Notes: generated by a model from the sequence alone, not told the origin. Positions 55,101 to 63,408 are shown, counted from the stretch's first letter. The stretch is DNA of 64,000 bases from Pseudomonadota bacterium (GCA_021813805.1 JAKAJL010000011.1:25769-89768); one strand, 5' to 3'. Program-made: numbers and translations.

Positions 55101-58100
55101 AAATCGGCCTTGAGGCGCTCGGCGTGGTCGCTGAGGCGCGCCTGGGTTTCGGCCACGCCGGCCGCCATGCGGTTCTCGAAGGCGTCGAGCTGCGACGAGA
55201 TCTCCTGCGCCAGGAAAGCCGCGTGCTGGCCGATGCTTCCCGAGGCCTCCTCGCCGCCGCGCAGCATCGTCCGTTCGAAGGCGTCGAAACGTTCGGACAG
55301 GGTTTCGGTGACCCGGTCGCCATGCACGCCGATCGCCGCGACCGCTTCCGATGCGACCTGGGCGAAGCGCGTCTGAGCCGCGGAGACCCGCGCGGCGATG
55401 GTTTCTGCGGCCTTGCCCGCGGTCTCGGCGAAATTGTGGTCGAGAGACGCGGTCTGCGCGACCAGGGCTGCGACGGCGGCGTCGGACGCCTCCTGGAACT
55501 GGGTCTGTGTCGCCGCGACATGCGCGCCTAGCACGTCGGCCACCGACTGGCCGATTTCGCCGAGCGACCGGCGCAGAAGCTCCGCCTGTTCCGCGTTCTG
55601 CGCATGGAGCCGGCCGAATTGCGCCTGGAACGTTTCGGCGTGCCGCGCAAGGGCGGCGATCTGGCTTCCTGAGGCGTCGTCGATGCTCTTTTCGAGGCGG
55701 CCGCTTTGCGCCGCGACGGCGTCGACCGCCGCCTGCGCGCTCTCGCCGACGCGCTGCTGGAAGGTCTCGACTTGCGCGGCGAGCGCGGCGAGCGGAGCGT
55801 CGGCGACGGCGGCGACGCTGCGGTCGAGGCGCTCGACATGGGCTCCGATGGCCTCGAGCGCCGATTGCGTCGCTTCGCCCAAACGCTGCTCCACGGCGTC
55901 GGCGTGGCTGGCGAGCGCGGCAATATGGGTTTCGGTCGCCGCGATCACGCCGCGCTCCAGGCGTTCGCTATGCGCTGCGATGGCCTCGGACGCCTGTCGC
56001 GCCGTTTCGCCGAAGCGCTGCTCGAAGTCCTGCGTCTGGCTGGTGAAGGCGGCGACTGGCGCCTCGGTCGCCGCGGCGACGCTTTTTTCGAGACGCGCGC
56101 CCTGGGCGGCGATGGCCTGTTCGGCCTCGCGCGCCGTTTCGCTGAAGCGCTGCGCGAGCGTTTCGGTCTGGGCGATCAACTGGGCGACTGGCGCCTCGGT
56201 CGCCGCGGCGACGCTTTTTTCGAGGCGCGCGCCCTGGGCGGCGATGGCCTGCTCGGCCTCGCGCGCGGTTTCGCCGAAGCGCTGCGCGAGCGTTTCGGCC
56301 TGGGCGATCAATTGCGCGACCGGCGTCTCGACCGCCGCGACGACGCCCTGGTCCAGGCGCTCGACATGGGCTCCGATGGCGTCAATAGCCGTCTGGGTTG
56401 CTTCGCCGAGGCGCTGTTCGAGCGCGTCCGTCTGGCTGGCGAGGGCGGCGATATGGGTTTCGGTCGCGGAAATGACGCCGCGCTCCAGCCGCTCGCTATG
56501 GGCGACGATGGCCTCGGTCGCCTGCCGGGCTGTTTCGCCGAATCGCTGCTCGAAGCCGTCAGTGTGGCTGGCGAGGGCTGCGAGCCGGGTTTCGGTCGCC
56601 AGAGCCACGTCGCGCTCGAGCCGATCAGCCTGAGCGACGATAGAGTCCACAGTCTGCTGCGCCGTCGCCCCGAACAGGCGCTGGAAGGAGTCGGTGTGGC
56701 CGACCAGGGCGGAGAGCTGGTCCTGCGTCGCGGCCGCGACCAGATGTTCGAGCCGTTCGCCCTGGGCGGCGACGCTTTCGAGCGCGCTTTGCGCGGTCTG
56801 CGCGAAATTCTCCTGGAAGGCCTCGGTCTGTCCGGCCAGCGCGACGAGCGTCTCGCGCATGGCGCCGCCGACATTGTTTTCGAGAGCCTGGATGTTATGG
56901 GTGAGCGCGTTTTCGATCCGGCCCGATTCGGATTCGAAACGCTCGAGCGTGGCGCTGGCCAGCTGTTCCAGCCGCCGCTTGATGTCATCGACCTTTTCGC
57001 CGACGGCGGCGAGGTTCGTCCGGGTCGCCTCATCCATGATGTCGCGCAGGTTGACGGTCTGGCCGGCGACCGATTCGACGGCCTCGCCAGCGACCTGGGC
57101 GAACTGGGCGTTGAACGCCGCGGCATGGCCGGCGAAGGCGGCCAGCGTCTCGTTCGCCGCCTGGCCGAAGTTTTCGTGCAGGGCGGCCGCGTGGCCGGCC
57201 ACCTCCTCGGCGGTCCTGGCGCTGACCGTGGCGTAGGCCTCGCCGATCGCCTCGACATTGGCGCCGAAGTCCTCGATGGTCCTTTGCGTCGTTTCGCCGA
57301 CATGGCGCCGGAACGCCTCGGCCCGCAGCGTCATCTGCTCGATCGCGGCGGCGGCGGCGGCGGAGAACTCCTCGACGGCGCGTTGGCGATGGGTGGCCAG
57401 AGTCCCGGAAAAGGCTTCGCCCAGCGCGGCGAGCTGGCTGCGCGCCTCTTCGGACTGCTGGCCGAGCCTGGCGGCGATCTGGTCGCCGGTCACGGCGAGA
57501 GACTGCTGGAGCTCCGGCCCCTTGACGCCGATCAGTTCGTCGAAGCGCTCCGTCTGGCTGGCGAGGCTGGCGGCCAGATCCCCCGCGCGTTCTTCAAGCC
57601 GCTGCGTGGTCTGGAGGCCCGATTCGTGAAACCGCTGGAGCAGGCTCCGGCTGCGCTCGTCGACCTGACGCAGCAAGGCCTCGCCCGATTGCGAAAAGGC
57701 CTCCTCGATCGCGGCGCCCTTGGCCTCCAGCGCGGAGGCGATTCGGTCGCCGGTCTGTTCCAGCATTTCCGTCATCTGGCGGGTCGCCGAATCGAGTTCG
57801 CTGGCGACGGCGGAATGGGCGCTGGACAGGGCTTCCGAAATCTGGTCGGCGTTGGCGACGATGGATTCGCGCTCGCTGGTCAGCTCATTGAGCAGGACGC
57901 GGATGCGGCGCTCGTTGTCGCCGTAGGTGCGCTCAAGCTGGGCGACCTCGGCGCGGACCATGGTTTCGAGTTCGCCGGCGCGGGCCAGCGCCCGTTCGAT
58001 CCCGTCGCCCATCGAGGCGACCTCGCGGCGGATCGCCTGGCTCAAGGTCACGACTTGTTCGGTGGCGATGGTTTCGGGCTCGGCGAGACGGATCGCCACC

Positions 58101-58177
58101 TGAGCCATCGAGCGGGCGGTGTGGCGCATTTCCTGGGTGCGGCGCAGAACCGCGCCCATGGCGAGGAAGAAAATCAC
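52199..58177 (-). CDS. Giant coiled-coil membrane protein with 44-residue repeats (5' part displaced by frameshift)
   Basis: The long frame encodes 1992 residues, mostly Ala/Glu/Gln/Leu-rich helices. Two blocks of 44-residue repeats are visible: around residues 500-860, with AETLAQRF-GETAREAEQAIA and ARLEKSVAAATEA units, and around 1210-1380, with KGHELDAALGGRAREIA and FENKVVARLAEAGEK units. A Pro/Ala-rich linker (about 1790-1860) precedes a conserved C-terminal domain (about 1880-1992). Members in related bacteria are often labelled apolipoprotein A1/E-like or kinesin-like; function unknown. The natural start is not in this frame: see the 58186-58668 entry. One-base loss near 58290 splits the gene, whose intact product would be about 2156 residues. 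The annotated Met (IFFLAMGAV) lies inside a membrane helix. Confidence 0.85.
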   Translation of the reverse strand: MIFFLAMGAVLRRTQEMRHTARSMAQVAIRLAEPETIATEQVVTLSQAIRREVASMGDGIERALARAGELETMVRAEVAQLERTYGDNERRIRVLLNELTSERESIVANADQISEALSSAHSAVASELDSATRQMTEMLEQTGDRIASALEAKGAAIEEAFSQSGEALLRQVDERSRSLLQRFHESGLQTTQRLEERAGDLAASLASQTERFDELIGVKGPELQQSLAVTGDQIAARLGQQSEEARSQLAALGEAFSGTLATHRQRAVEEFSAAAAAAIEQMTLRAEAFRRHVGETTQRTIEDFGANVEAIGEAYATVSARTAEEVAGHAAALHENFGQAANETLAAFAGHAAAFNAQFAQVAGEAVESVAGQTVNLRDIMDEATRTNLAAVGEKVDDIKRRLEQLASATLERFESESGRIENALTHNIQALENNVGGAMRETLVALAGQTEAFQENFAQTAQSALESVAAQGERLEHLVAAATQDQLSALVGHTDSFQRLFGATAQQTVDSIVAQADRLERDVALATETRLAALASHTDGFEQRFGETARQATEAIVAHSERLERGVISATETHIAALASQTDALEQRLGEATQTAIDAIGAHVERLDQGVVAAVETPVAQLIAQAETLAQRFGETAREAEQAIAAQGARLEKSVAAATEAPVAQLIAQTETLAQRFSETAREAEQAIAAQGARLEKSVAAATEAPVAAFTSQTQDFEQRFGETARQASEAIAAHSERLERGVIAATETHIAALASHADAVEQRLGEATQSALEAIGAHVERLDRSVAAVADAPLAALAAQVETFQQRVGESAQAAVDAVAAQSGRLEKSIDDASGSQIAALARHAETFQAQFGRLHAQNAEQAELLRRSLGEIGQSVADVLGAHVAATQTQFQEASDAAVAALVAQTASLDHNFAETAGKAAETIAARVSAAQTRFAQVASEAVAAIGVHGDRVTETLSERFDAFERTMLRGGEEASGSIGQHAAFLAQEISSQLDAFENRMAAGVAETQARLSDHAERLKADFIGQFAALDQLLRSGGEGSAEHIRLETEALRVMLADTLAGFDKTITELGGAAADRIGAQSETLAAAVSSRLAAIEMAINIHGAQLETRLGRRAEETARLLEQQIDRFESSTAGKAQDVAQVMDELIAKAETSLSARTSHLNDALAGRAIDIAKVLGEGGREVGRALDAKARELDAVILSRSTALTEELAAKAMEIDATLGGRAHQIAAHLGDHIDLFENKVVARLAEAGEKLDAKGHELDAALGGRAREIATHLDGHIDLFENKVVARLAEAGEKLDAKGHELDAALGGRAREIAAQLDGHIGVFENKVVARLAETGDKLEAKGQELDAALGGRVREIAAHLDDRIERFENKVVARLAAAGEEMDDRIAHFEQTIDGRGRALTEDLGVRAAELRDWYETQGTKLVETLTERGGEVVSQIVAFSESAVGALASRSNDLITHLGRRQAELTGALDEANRRVKQGLEGLAANLAQTHGALLTTIENAETGLAQVDGALAPRIDALAAVVTTLKGEADRLDATSRQVESSVGGAAEAVQGQAQTLQEALRDLNVAHSMIGRAFDARLRELSAAQAKVDEALQARLSDAASAQEAIDAALEARLQSLQSLHDEAAKQQNEYEMRLDGFAAMIARTLSQADARAREVGAFLASAAAGTAGVLTKQHDELRDQTARQREKTAAAMTAAYEQTLAQMNQLFKQASERYQGVSQELRAMTGEIQRELEATRQELKRGMVDLPRETGEQAATMRKIVADEMKALNELTELVARSGRTFDVVEPAEPPRPEPAPRREPAAEPAARETPRFDLRPQQPRPAAPAAAPAPTPVAVPAPSAPAERGGWMSELLARASADEPAPRRAATPAESLDSLSAEIARAVDESALIDAWNRFRRGDKSAFSRRVYTAQGQKTFEDVRHRYNEDRDFRVTVDRYVQEFERLLGDVGRQDRDGMMTRSYLTSETGKVYSLLAHAAGRLG
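54041..54568 (-). repeat. Tandem 132-bp repeat block B inside the giant gene
   Basis: Four copies of a 132-base unit. GACGACCTTGTTTTCGAAC or close variants recur at 54041, 54173, 54305 and 54437, exactly 132 bases apart. The unit encodes 44 residues beginning LDAKGHELDAALGG. The end of the last unit is partly degraded. Confidence 0.85.
56051..56314 (-). repeat. Recent tandem 132-bp duplication (block A) inside the giant gene
   Basis: 56051-56182 and 56183-56314 are two 132-base units differing at about six positions. Further, more diverged units of the same period flank them (for example the next begins at 56315). Each encodes 44 residues. Confidence 0.85.
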
Positions 58178-58185
58178 CGGCCCAA

Positions 58186-58668
58186 TCAGGGCGAAAGCGG
58201 AGAGCGCCGCGCGCGGGGCGAACAGCGGGCCGGAGAAGGCCGCGCCATGGGTGAAGATGAAATGGCCGACCCAGAGGCCGATCCAGGCGCCGAGCCGATG
58301 ATCGCCAAGGTCATGGCGCTGGAGTCCGGTCGGCTTTGCAGCGTCTGCAGGATCTGGCCGACCGACGGCAAGTCGTCGTTGGCCGCGCGGGGGCTCGACG
58401 GGGCGCGCGCCGCCTCGGGCTGTCTGGAAACCGGCGCCAGTTCGTCCGGAGCGACTTCGGGCATGCGCGGGGGGGACGCCAGATCGTCGAGGCGCGCTTC
58501 CGAGCGCGGGGTCGGAAGATGAAAGTCCAGCTTGGCGGGTTGCTCCGGCGATTGCTGTGCGGGCGCGGGCGTCGCCGAGGCCTCCGGGTCGAGATTGAGC
58601 CGGAGCGCGTCCTCGATCGCCGACAATGCGGCGGCGGCGGGATCCTGAGCCTTGCTCGGTGTGGACAT
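58186..58668 (-). CDS. 5' part of the giant coiled-coil gene, displaced by a frameshift
   Basis: This frame starts with MSTPSKAQDPAAAALSAIED and gives about 125 sensible residues ending in SSAMTLAIIGS, the beginning of a membrane helix; the remaining residues to 58186 are Ser/Pro nonsense. Re-reading from about 58290 in the next frame continues the helix as GAWIGLWVGHFIFTHGA and, after a second helix, joins the long frame at IFFLAMGAV. One inserted base in GGCTCGGCGCC restores a single gene. The natural protein should begin here, with a cytoplasmic Pro-rich N-terminus followed by two membrane helices. Confidence 0.75.
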   Translation of the reverse strand: MSTPSKAQDPAAAALSAIEDALRLNLDPEASATPAPAQQSPEQPAKLDFHLPTPRSEARLDDLASPPRMPEVAPDELAPVSRQPEAARAPSSPRAANDDLPSVGQILQTLQSRPDSSAMTLAIIGSAPGSASGSAISSSPMARPSPARCSPRARRSPLSP

Positions 58669-59010
58669 ATCGAAATCGCCTTTACAACTGACACGACCGC
58701 GCGCGGGGCAGACGCCCGCGACTGGTTAACGGCCGGATTTCCGGCAATTAACCAAGTCTCACTTTACGCTCGCGCCGATGCGAAGAAAACGGGCCCGCCT
58801 CAGGCTTTTGCGAACGTCGTTAACGGACGATTAGCCATATTCGCCAAAAAACCCCGAATGGCCTGAGAAATAAGGGTTACGTGAAGAGGCGCGGTCTAGA
58901 CTGGATGCAACAGAAAGTTGTGAATTCCCGCGGAGCGCAGCTCTGGATCGCGGCTCCGCGCGGCGGAGACAGCCTCCATTCGCGCCGCCGCCCCGCCAAA
59001 TGGGGGTGAA
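58669..59010. other. Divergent promoter region
   Basis: About 340 bases between the start of the giant gene (minus) and the Hpt gene (plus). It contains AT-rich patches around 58725-58760 and 58830-58880 and no supported gene. Confidence 0.4.
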
Positions 59011-59394
59011 ATGAACTTTGCCGCACATCGTCCCCTCGGCGTCTCAGCCCTTTCCGGCGCTCCGGCGCGCGCCGACACGCCCATCGATCTCGTCCACCTC
59101 GCCCGCCAGACCCTGGGCGACCGCGAACTGGAAGCCGAATTGCTCGCTTTGTTCGACCGGCAGGCCGCCCGGATCGCCGACCAGCTGAAAACTCCCGCCG
59201 CGGGCGCCGCCTCGGCCGATCTCGCCCACAAGCTCAAAGGCTCGGCCCGCGCAGTCGGCGCGAACGCCGTCGCCATCGCCGCCGACCATTATGAACATGC
59301 GGCCCGCGCCGGCGTGGTCAGCCAGATCGACGCCGACCGCCTCGTCGCCGCGACCGAGGCGGTTCGCGCTTTTCTGCGCGAATTTAAAGCCTAG
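59011..59394 (+). CDS. Hpt-domain phosphotransfer protein
   Basis: A 127-residue protein with an Hpt domain. The phospho-His motif is AHKLKGSARAVGA (His about residue 73), preceded by a helix with LLALFDRQAARIADQL. Such stand-alone proteins relay phosphate between a hybrid kinase and a response regulator. No partner kinase is adjacent. GGGGGTG lies a few bases before the ATG. Its 3' end overlaps the convergent hydrolase gene by four bases. Confidence 0.88.
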   Translation: MNFAAHRPLGVSALSGAPARADTPIDLVHLARQTLGDRELEAELLALFDRQAARIADQLKTPAAGAASADLAHKLKGSARAVGANAVAIAADHYEHAARAGVVSQIDADRLVAATEAVRAFLREFKA

Positions 59395-60170
59395 CCGAGA
59401 AATTCCTTGAGTTCAGCCACGAAGGCCTCGGCCGCCTCGACGCAGGAAAGATGCGCCGCGGGCAGCCGCGAGAGCCGCGCTTGGGGTAAGGCGCCAGCCA
59501 AAGCCTCGCCGAGCGCGGGCGGCGTCGAGGCGTCGGACTCGCCGACGATCACCAGGGCCGGACGCGCCGGGGCGGCGCGCAGCGCGTCGCGGAAGTCGGC
59601 GTCGCGCAGCGCCGCGCAGCAGGCGGCATAGCCGAGCGGCGGCGAAGCGCGCAGCAGGCCTTCCACCTGAGCGTATTTTTCGGGATTTGCGGCGCGGAAG
59701 GCCGGGGTGAGCCAGCGTTGGACCACCGTGGCCGCGAGGTCGGCCATCTTACCGCCGCGCGCCGCGCGGATGCGGGCGTTCCAGCCATCGGGGCCGGGGA
59801 AATGAGCGGCGGTGTTGGCGAGGACGATTCGATCGAGCCGCTCCGGCGCGTGGACCATCAGCCATTGCCCGACCGCGCCGCTCATCGACAGGCCGACGTA
59901 ATGGGCGCGGGCGAGGCCGAGCGCGTCCATCAGGGCGACGACGTCGCCGCCGATGTCGGCCAGTGAATAGGGGCCGGGCGGGACGTCCGAGCCGCCGTGG
60001 CCGCGCGCGTCGAAACGCACGACGAAGAATTTTTGCGCCATCGCGGGCGCGACCGCGTCCCAGACGGAGAGGTCGGCGCCGAGCGGATGGCCGAGGATCA
60101 GGGCCGGCGCTTCGCGCGGGCCGTCGGCGACGACATTCAGGGTCAGCGCGCCGGCCTTCATTCTGCTCAT
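59391..60170 (-). CDS. Alpha/beta hydrolase, 3-oxoadipate enol-lactonase-like
   Basis: A 259-residue alpha/beta hydrolase. The nucleophile is in GLSMSGAVGQWL (about residue 98), HPLGADLSVWDAV is the oxyanion region, and the acid and His are in VIVGESDASTPP and AAHLSCVEA. Overall it resembles PcaD enol-lactonases of the beta-ketoadipate pathway, but no pca genes are nearby, so an unspecified esterase is also possible. ATG 60170 is preferred over TTG 60185 because GAGGACG lies 8 bases upstream. Confidence 0.85.
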   Translation of the reverse strand: MSRMKAGALTLNVVADGPREAPALILGHPLGADLSVWDAVAPAMAQKFFVVRFDARGHGGSDVPPGPYSLADIGGDVVALMDALGLARAHYVGLSMSGAVGQWLMVHAPERLDRIVLANTAAHFPGPDGWNARIRAARGGKMADLAATVVQRWLTPAFRAANPEKYAQVEGLLRASPPLGYAACCAALRDADFRDALRAAPARPALVIVGESDASTPPALGEALAGALPQARLSRLPAAHLSCVEAAEAFVAELKEFLG

Positions 60171-60181
60171 CGGCTTCGTCC

Positions 60182-60874
60182 TCAAATCAATTTCATTGCG
60201 CGCATCGAGGCGTGGCCGTTGCGCCCGACGATGAGATGGTCGTGCAGCCTGACCCCCAGCGGCCTGGCGAGCGAGGCGATGGTTTCGGTCATGGTCACGT
60301 CGGCGGTGGAGGGCGTCGGGTCGCCGGAGGGATGGTTATGGACGAGAATCATCGCGCAGGCGTTCAACGCCAGAGCGCGGCGCACCACTTCGCGCGGATA
60401 GACCGGCGTATGATCGACGGTGCCCTGACCCATGACCTCGTCGGCGATCAGGCCGTTCTTCTTGTCGAGGAAAAGCACGCGGAATTCTTCGGTTTCCCGG
60501 TAGGCCATGGCGCCCCGGCAATAGTCCAGCACCTGGGCGAAGGAGCCAAGCTCCAGCCGCTTCGTCATCGACTGTTTCGCCAGCAGCACGGCGGCCGCTT
60601 CGACGATCTTCAGCTCCGTCACCACCGCGTCGCCGACATAGTCCATTTCCTTCAGGCGCTCCGGCCGCGCGGAAACCACTTCGGCGAAGGAGCCGAAACG
60701 CTGGAGCAGCATTTTGGCGATGGGCTTGACGTCGCGGCGCGGGATGGCGCGAAAGAGCAGCAACTCCAACAGTTCGTAATCATGCAGCCCGGCGGCCCCG
60801 CCTTTCAGGAAGCGCTCGCGCAGCCGTTCGCGATGGCCGGCGTTGAGCGAATCCCGGGTCAGCGGCTGGTCCAC
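60182..60874 (-). CDS. radC: RadC-family JAB-domain protein
   Basis: A 230-residue protein. An N-terminal helix-hairpin-helix-like part (LRERFLKGGAAGLHDYELLE) is followed by the JAMM metal motif HNHPSGDPTPSTADVTMT near residue 180. The family is widespread and of uncertain function; a DNA repair role is not well supported. It lies 12 bases downstream of map, in a map-radC pair common in alphaproteobacteria. Confidence 0.93.
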   Translation of the reverse strand: MDQPLTRDSLNAGHRERLRERFLKGGAAGLHDYELLELLLFRAIPRRDVKPIAKMLLQRFGSFAEVVSARPERLKEMDYVGDAVVTELKIVEAAAVLLAKQSMTKRLELGSFAQVLDYCRGAMAYRETEEFRVLFLDKKNGLIADEVMGQGTVDHTPVYPREVVRRALALNACAMILVHNHPSGDPTPSTADVTMTETIASLARPLGVRLHDHLIVGRNGHASMRAMKLI

Positions 60875-60886
60875 GGCGGCTCCCGG

Positions 60887-61717
60887 TCAGGGCGCGGACG
60901 CATAGGGCGGGCAATTCAGTCCGCGCGGCGACAGCGTGAAGATTTCGCAGCCGTCCGCGGTGACGCCGACCGCATGTTCGAATTGGGCGGACAGCGAGCG
61001 GTCGCGGGTCACGGCGGTCCAGCCGTCGGACAGGATTTTCACCTGCGGCTTGCCGAGATTGATCATCGGCTCGATGGTGAAAAACATGCCCTCGCGCAGC
61101 GGCGCGCCCTGGCCCTTCTGCCCGTAATGCAGGATATTGGGTTCGTCGTGGAACAGCCGCCCGAGCCCGTGGCCGCAAAATTCGCGCACCACCGAACAGC
61201 GCTCGGATTCGGCGAAAGATTGAATGGCGTGGCCGATGTCGCCGGTGGTGGCGCCCGGCTTGACCGCGGCGATCCCGCGCATCAGGGCCTCGTATGTCAC
61301 TTCGCACAGGCGCTGCGCCCGGCGCGGAACCTCGCCGATGAAATACATGCGGCTCGAATCGCCGTGCCAGCCATCGACGATATAAGTCACGTCGATATTG
61401 ACGATGTCGCCCTCGCGCAGCGGCTTGGCGTCCGGGATGCCGTGGCAGACGACATGGTTGATCGAGGTGCAGATCGACTTGCGATAGCCGCGATAATCGA
61501 GCGGCGCGGGAAGGGCGCCGTGGTCCATGCCGAATTCATAGGCCAGCTTGTCGAGTGCATCGGTGGTGACGCCGGGCCGGGCGGCCTCGACCATGAGGTC
61601 GAGGGCTTCGGCCGCGATCCGCCCGGCCTTGCGCATGCCTTCGAAGCCCTCGGGCCCGTGGATGCGGATATGGCCGGACTTGCGGCTCGGAGACGAGTCG
61701 GCTTCGATGAAAGTCAT
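60887..61717 (-). CDS. map: Methionine aminopeptidase, type I
   Basis: A 276-residue enzyme that removes the initiator Met from nascent proteins. The metal ligands are visible in VNIDVT and HGDSSRM (Asp pair), FCGHGLGR (His), FTIEPM (Glu) and QFEHAV (Glu). The N-terminal about 25 residues vary and may be an extension. The start MTFIEADSS is the likely one. Essential housekeeping gene. Confidence 0.96.
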   Translation of the reverse strand: MTFIEADSSPSRKSGHIRIHGPEGFEGMRKAGRIAAEALDLMVEAARPGVTTDALDKLAYEFGMDHGALPAPLDYRGYRKSICTSINHVVCHGIPDAKPLREGDIVNIDVTYIVDGWHGDSSRMYFIGEVPRRAQRLCEVTYEALMRGIAAVKPGATTGDIGHAIQSFAESERCSVVREFCGHGLGRLFHDEPNILHYGQKGQGAPLREGMFFTIEPMINLGKPQVKILSDGWTAVTRDRSLSAQFEHAVGVTADGCEIFTLSPRGLNCPPYASAP

Positions 61718-61837
61718 TGAGCGATTGCGTCCTGATGCGGCGGTGCTCCCGCCTCGATAGCGATTGATCACCAGATTTAGCCCAAACCGGGCGCGGCGCA
61801 AGAGCGCCGGCGCTGGCGTCGATCGGGGGATGCGGTT

Positions 61838-62665
61838 TCAGACGGCGGCGCTTGCCGCCTCGGGCTCCGGTTCAACGACGGCGCGGTAGACGTGCCAGGT
61901 GGCGTGGCCGAGCAACGGCAGGACGACCAGCAGGCCCAGCAGAGCCGTCAGCAGGCCGAGCGCCAGCAGCAAGGCGATGACGGCGGCCCAGGCGAGCATG
62001 GGCGCGGGGCTGGCCTTAACCGCTTTGACCGATGAAATCATGGCGGTGGCGAAATCGACGTCGCGGTCGAGCAGCAGCGGGTAGGAGACGACCGTGATCG
62101 AAAAGATGGCGAAGGCGATCACTCCGCCAAAAAGATTGCCGGCGAGGAGGAAAAGGAGTCCCTTCGACGTCGTCAGCGCCTGCCGGACGAAGGCCATCAG
62201 ATCCGGCGTCTGGAGGCCATAAAACATTAAATAGAGGAATGTGGCGAAATCGACCCAGATGATGAAGGCGAAAAGCGACACCAGGCACATCCAGCCGAGA
62301 TCGCGGCCCCCACTCGCCTTGACCGAACGAATCACGCCGGGCCAGGAGAGCCTTTCCCCTTTCTCCAGCCGCCGGCTCACTTCATAAAGCGCCGCCGCCG
62401 AAAAGGGCGTCACCAGCGCGACGCCCGTGAGCAGGGGATAAGCGAAAGAATGCAGGCCGGAGAGCCGAACCAGAAAGATCGTCACCCAGCCGACGGCCGC
62501 GTGAAGGCCGCCCACGGCCAAACCATACTGGGGCGCGGTCAAAAAATCGTTCCACCCCACGGCCAGGGCCCTGGCGATTTCAGCGATGCGCAATCTGCGA
62601 ATGACGACCGCGCGCCGGACGCGCGGCGCGCCGACAGACTCGACCTGTCGGACGCTGTCCTCCAT
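61838..62665 (-). CDS. DUF2189 membrane protein
   Basis: A 275-residue inner-membrane protein with six helices. It matches DUF2189: GWNDFLTAPQYGLAVGGL near residue 40 and YPLLLDRDVDFATAMISSVKAV in the second half. Such proteins often neighbour respiratory or cytochrome genes; function unknown. The start MEDSVRQ is preferred because a G-rich stretch lies just upstream. Confidence 0.85.
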   Translation of the reverse strand: MEDSVRQVESVGAPRVRRAVVIRRLRIAEIARALAVGWNDFLTAPQYGLAVGGLHAAVGWVTIFLVRLSGLHSFAYPLLTGVALVTPFSAAALYEVSRRLEKGERLSWPGVIRSVKASGGRDLGWMCLVSLFAFIIWVDFATFLYLMFYGLQTPDLMAFVRQALTTSKGLLFLLAGNLFGGVIAFAIFSITVVSYPLLLDRDVDFATAMISSVKAVKASPAPMLAWAAVIALLLALGLLTALLGLLVVLPLLGHATWHVYRAVVEPEPEAASAAV

Positions 62666-62769
62666 AGCTGCGCCCCCATGCGCTTTTGGCGCGAGCGCTG
62701 GCTCGCCCACGCGCTTCATCTCCGACTCGAGATTGATCCAGATCAAATGTTTCGCAAGGGGCGGCGCGC

Positions 62770-62803
62770 AAAAAAAAAGCCGTCGCGTCCGATTCAGCGC
62801 GAC
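62770..62803 (-). terminator. Rho-independent terminator of the DUF971 gene
   Basis: On the minus strand GTCGCG and CGCGAC (62803-62798 and 62787-62782) pair around a 10-base loop, and a run of nine T follows (62778-62770). The hairpin overlaps the stop codon. Confidence 0.6.
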
Positions 62804-63150
62804 AGGCCCTTTTCCGCCAGCTCATTGAGATAATTCCGCCAGATCGCGTCCTGGCGGACGCCAAGATCGTGGAGATAGACCCAGGTATAGAGTCCGGTGT
62901 CATGCATGTCGTCGAATTGCAGCTTCACCGCATAATTGCCGACCGGCTCGACGGCGAGGATGGCGACGTCGCGCTTGCCCGCCACCGTTTTGCGTTCGGC
63001 GGGCGAATGGCCCTGGACCTCGGCGCTCGGGCTCTCGACCCGGAGGAGTTCGGCGGGAAGCGCGAAGGATTCGCCGCTTTCGAAGGTCACCTTGAGCGTT
63101 TTGCCCTTGTCGGCGAGGCGAATCTCGCTCGGCCATTTCGCATCCGTCAT
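62794..63150 (-). CDS. DUF971 (gamma-butyrobetaine hydroxylase-like N-terminal) domain protein
   Basis: A 118-residue single-domain protein of the GBBH-like_N (DUF971) family: WPSEIRLADKGKTLKVTFESG, then GNYAVKLQFDDMHDTGLYTWVYLHDLG. The stand-alone family has been linked to iron-sulfur or metal chemistry but its role is unsettled. AGGAG lies 8 bases before the ATG. It diverges from the dsrA operon, with an AT-rich region between them. Confidence 0.9.
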   Translation of the reverse strand: MTDAKWPSEIRLADKGKTLKVTFESGESFALPAELLRVESPSAEVQGHSPAERKTVAGKRDVAILAVEPVGNYAVKLQFDDMHDTGLYTWVYLHDLGVRQDAIWRNYLNELAEKGLSR

Positions 63151-63254
63151 TGCCTTGACTCCTATCTGTTGGGTTAAAGAAATCTTCGCTCATATAGGCC
63201 TAACAAACTGATTTACAACCTCGTTGTCTGGTTTTGAGAAAAATTCCAAATTTG

Positions 63255-63283
63255 TTGCTCAGCCCCATTCTCATATTCATAAT
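63255..63283 (+). promoter_or_regulatory. Possible promoter of the dsr operon
   Basis: TTGCTC (63255-63260) and CATAAT (63278-63283) are 17 bases apart in an AT-rich stretch about 125 bases before dsrA. Confidence 0.35.
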
Positions 63284-63331
63284 CCATGTTATCATGACAA
63301 AAAATAATAATGACCAGGGACAGGTTGCGAT

Positions 63332-63354
63332 CTCTCGGCAGGGGAGAGCCTGCC
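63332..63354 (+). promoter_or_regulatory. Overlapping alternative hairpins in the dsrA leader
   Basis: CTCTC (63332-63336) can pair with GAGAG (63344-63348), or GGCAGG (63337-63342) with CCTGCC (63349-63354). The two stems interlock, so they exclude each other. They lie 55 bases before the dsrA start. Confidence 0.35.
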
Positions 63355-63408
63355 AATCACGCATGAGCCAGCCGGCGGCGCATCTTGACGCGTCGCGAAG
63401 GAGGACGA

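Noticed and set aside
52688..55531. Long plus-strand open frames opposite the giant gene (also 55706-58522)
   Set aside because: They mirror the repetitive Ala/Glu codons of the minus-strand gene and show Arg/Gly-rich, repeat-derived sequence without motifs.
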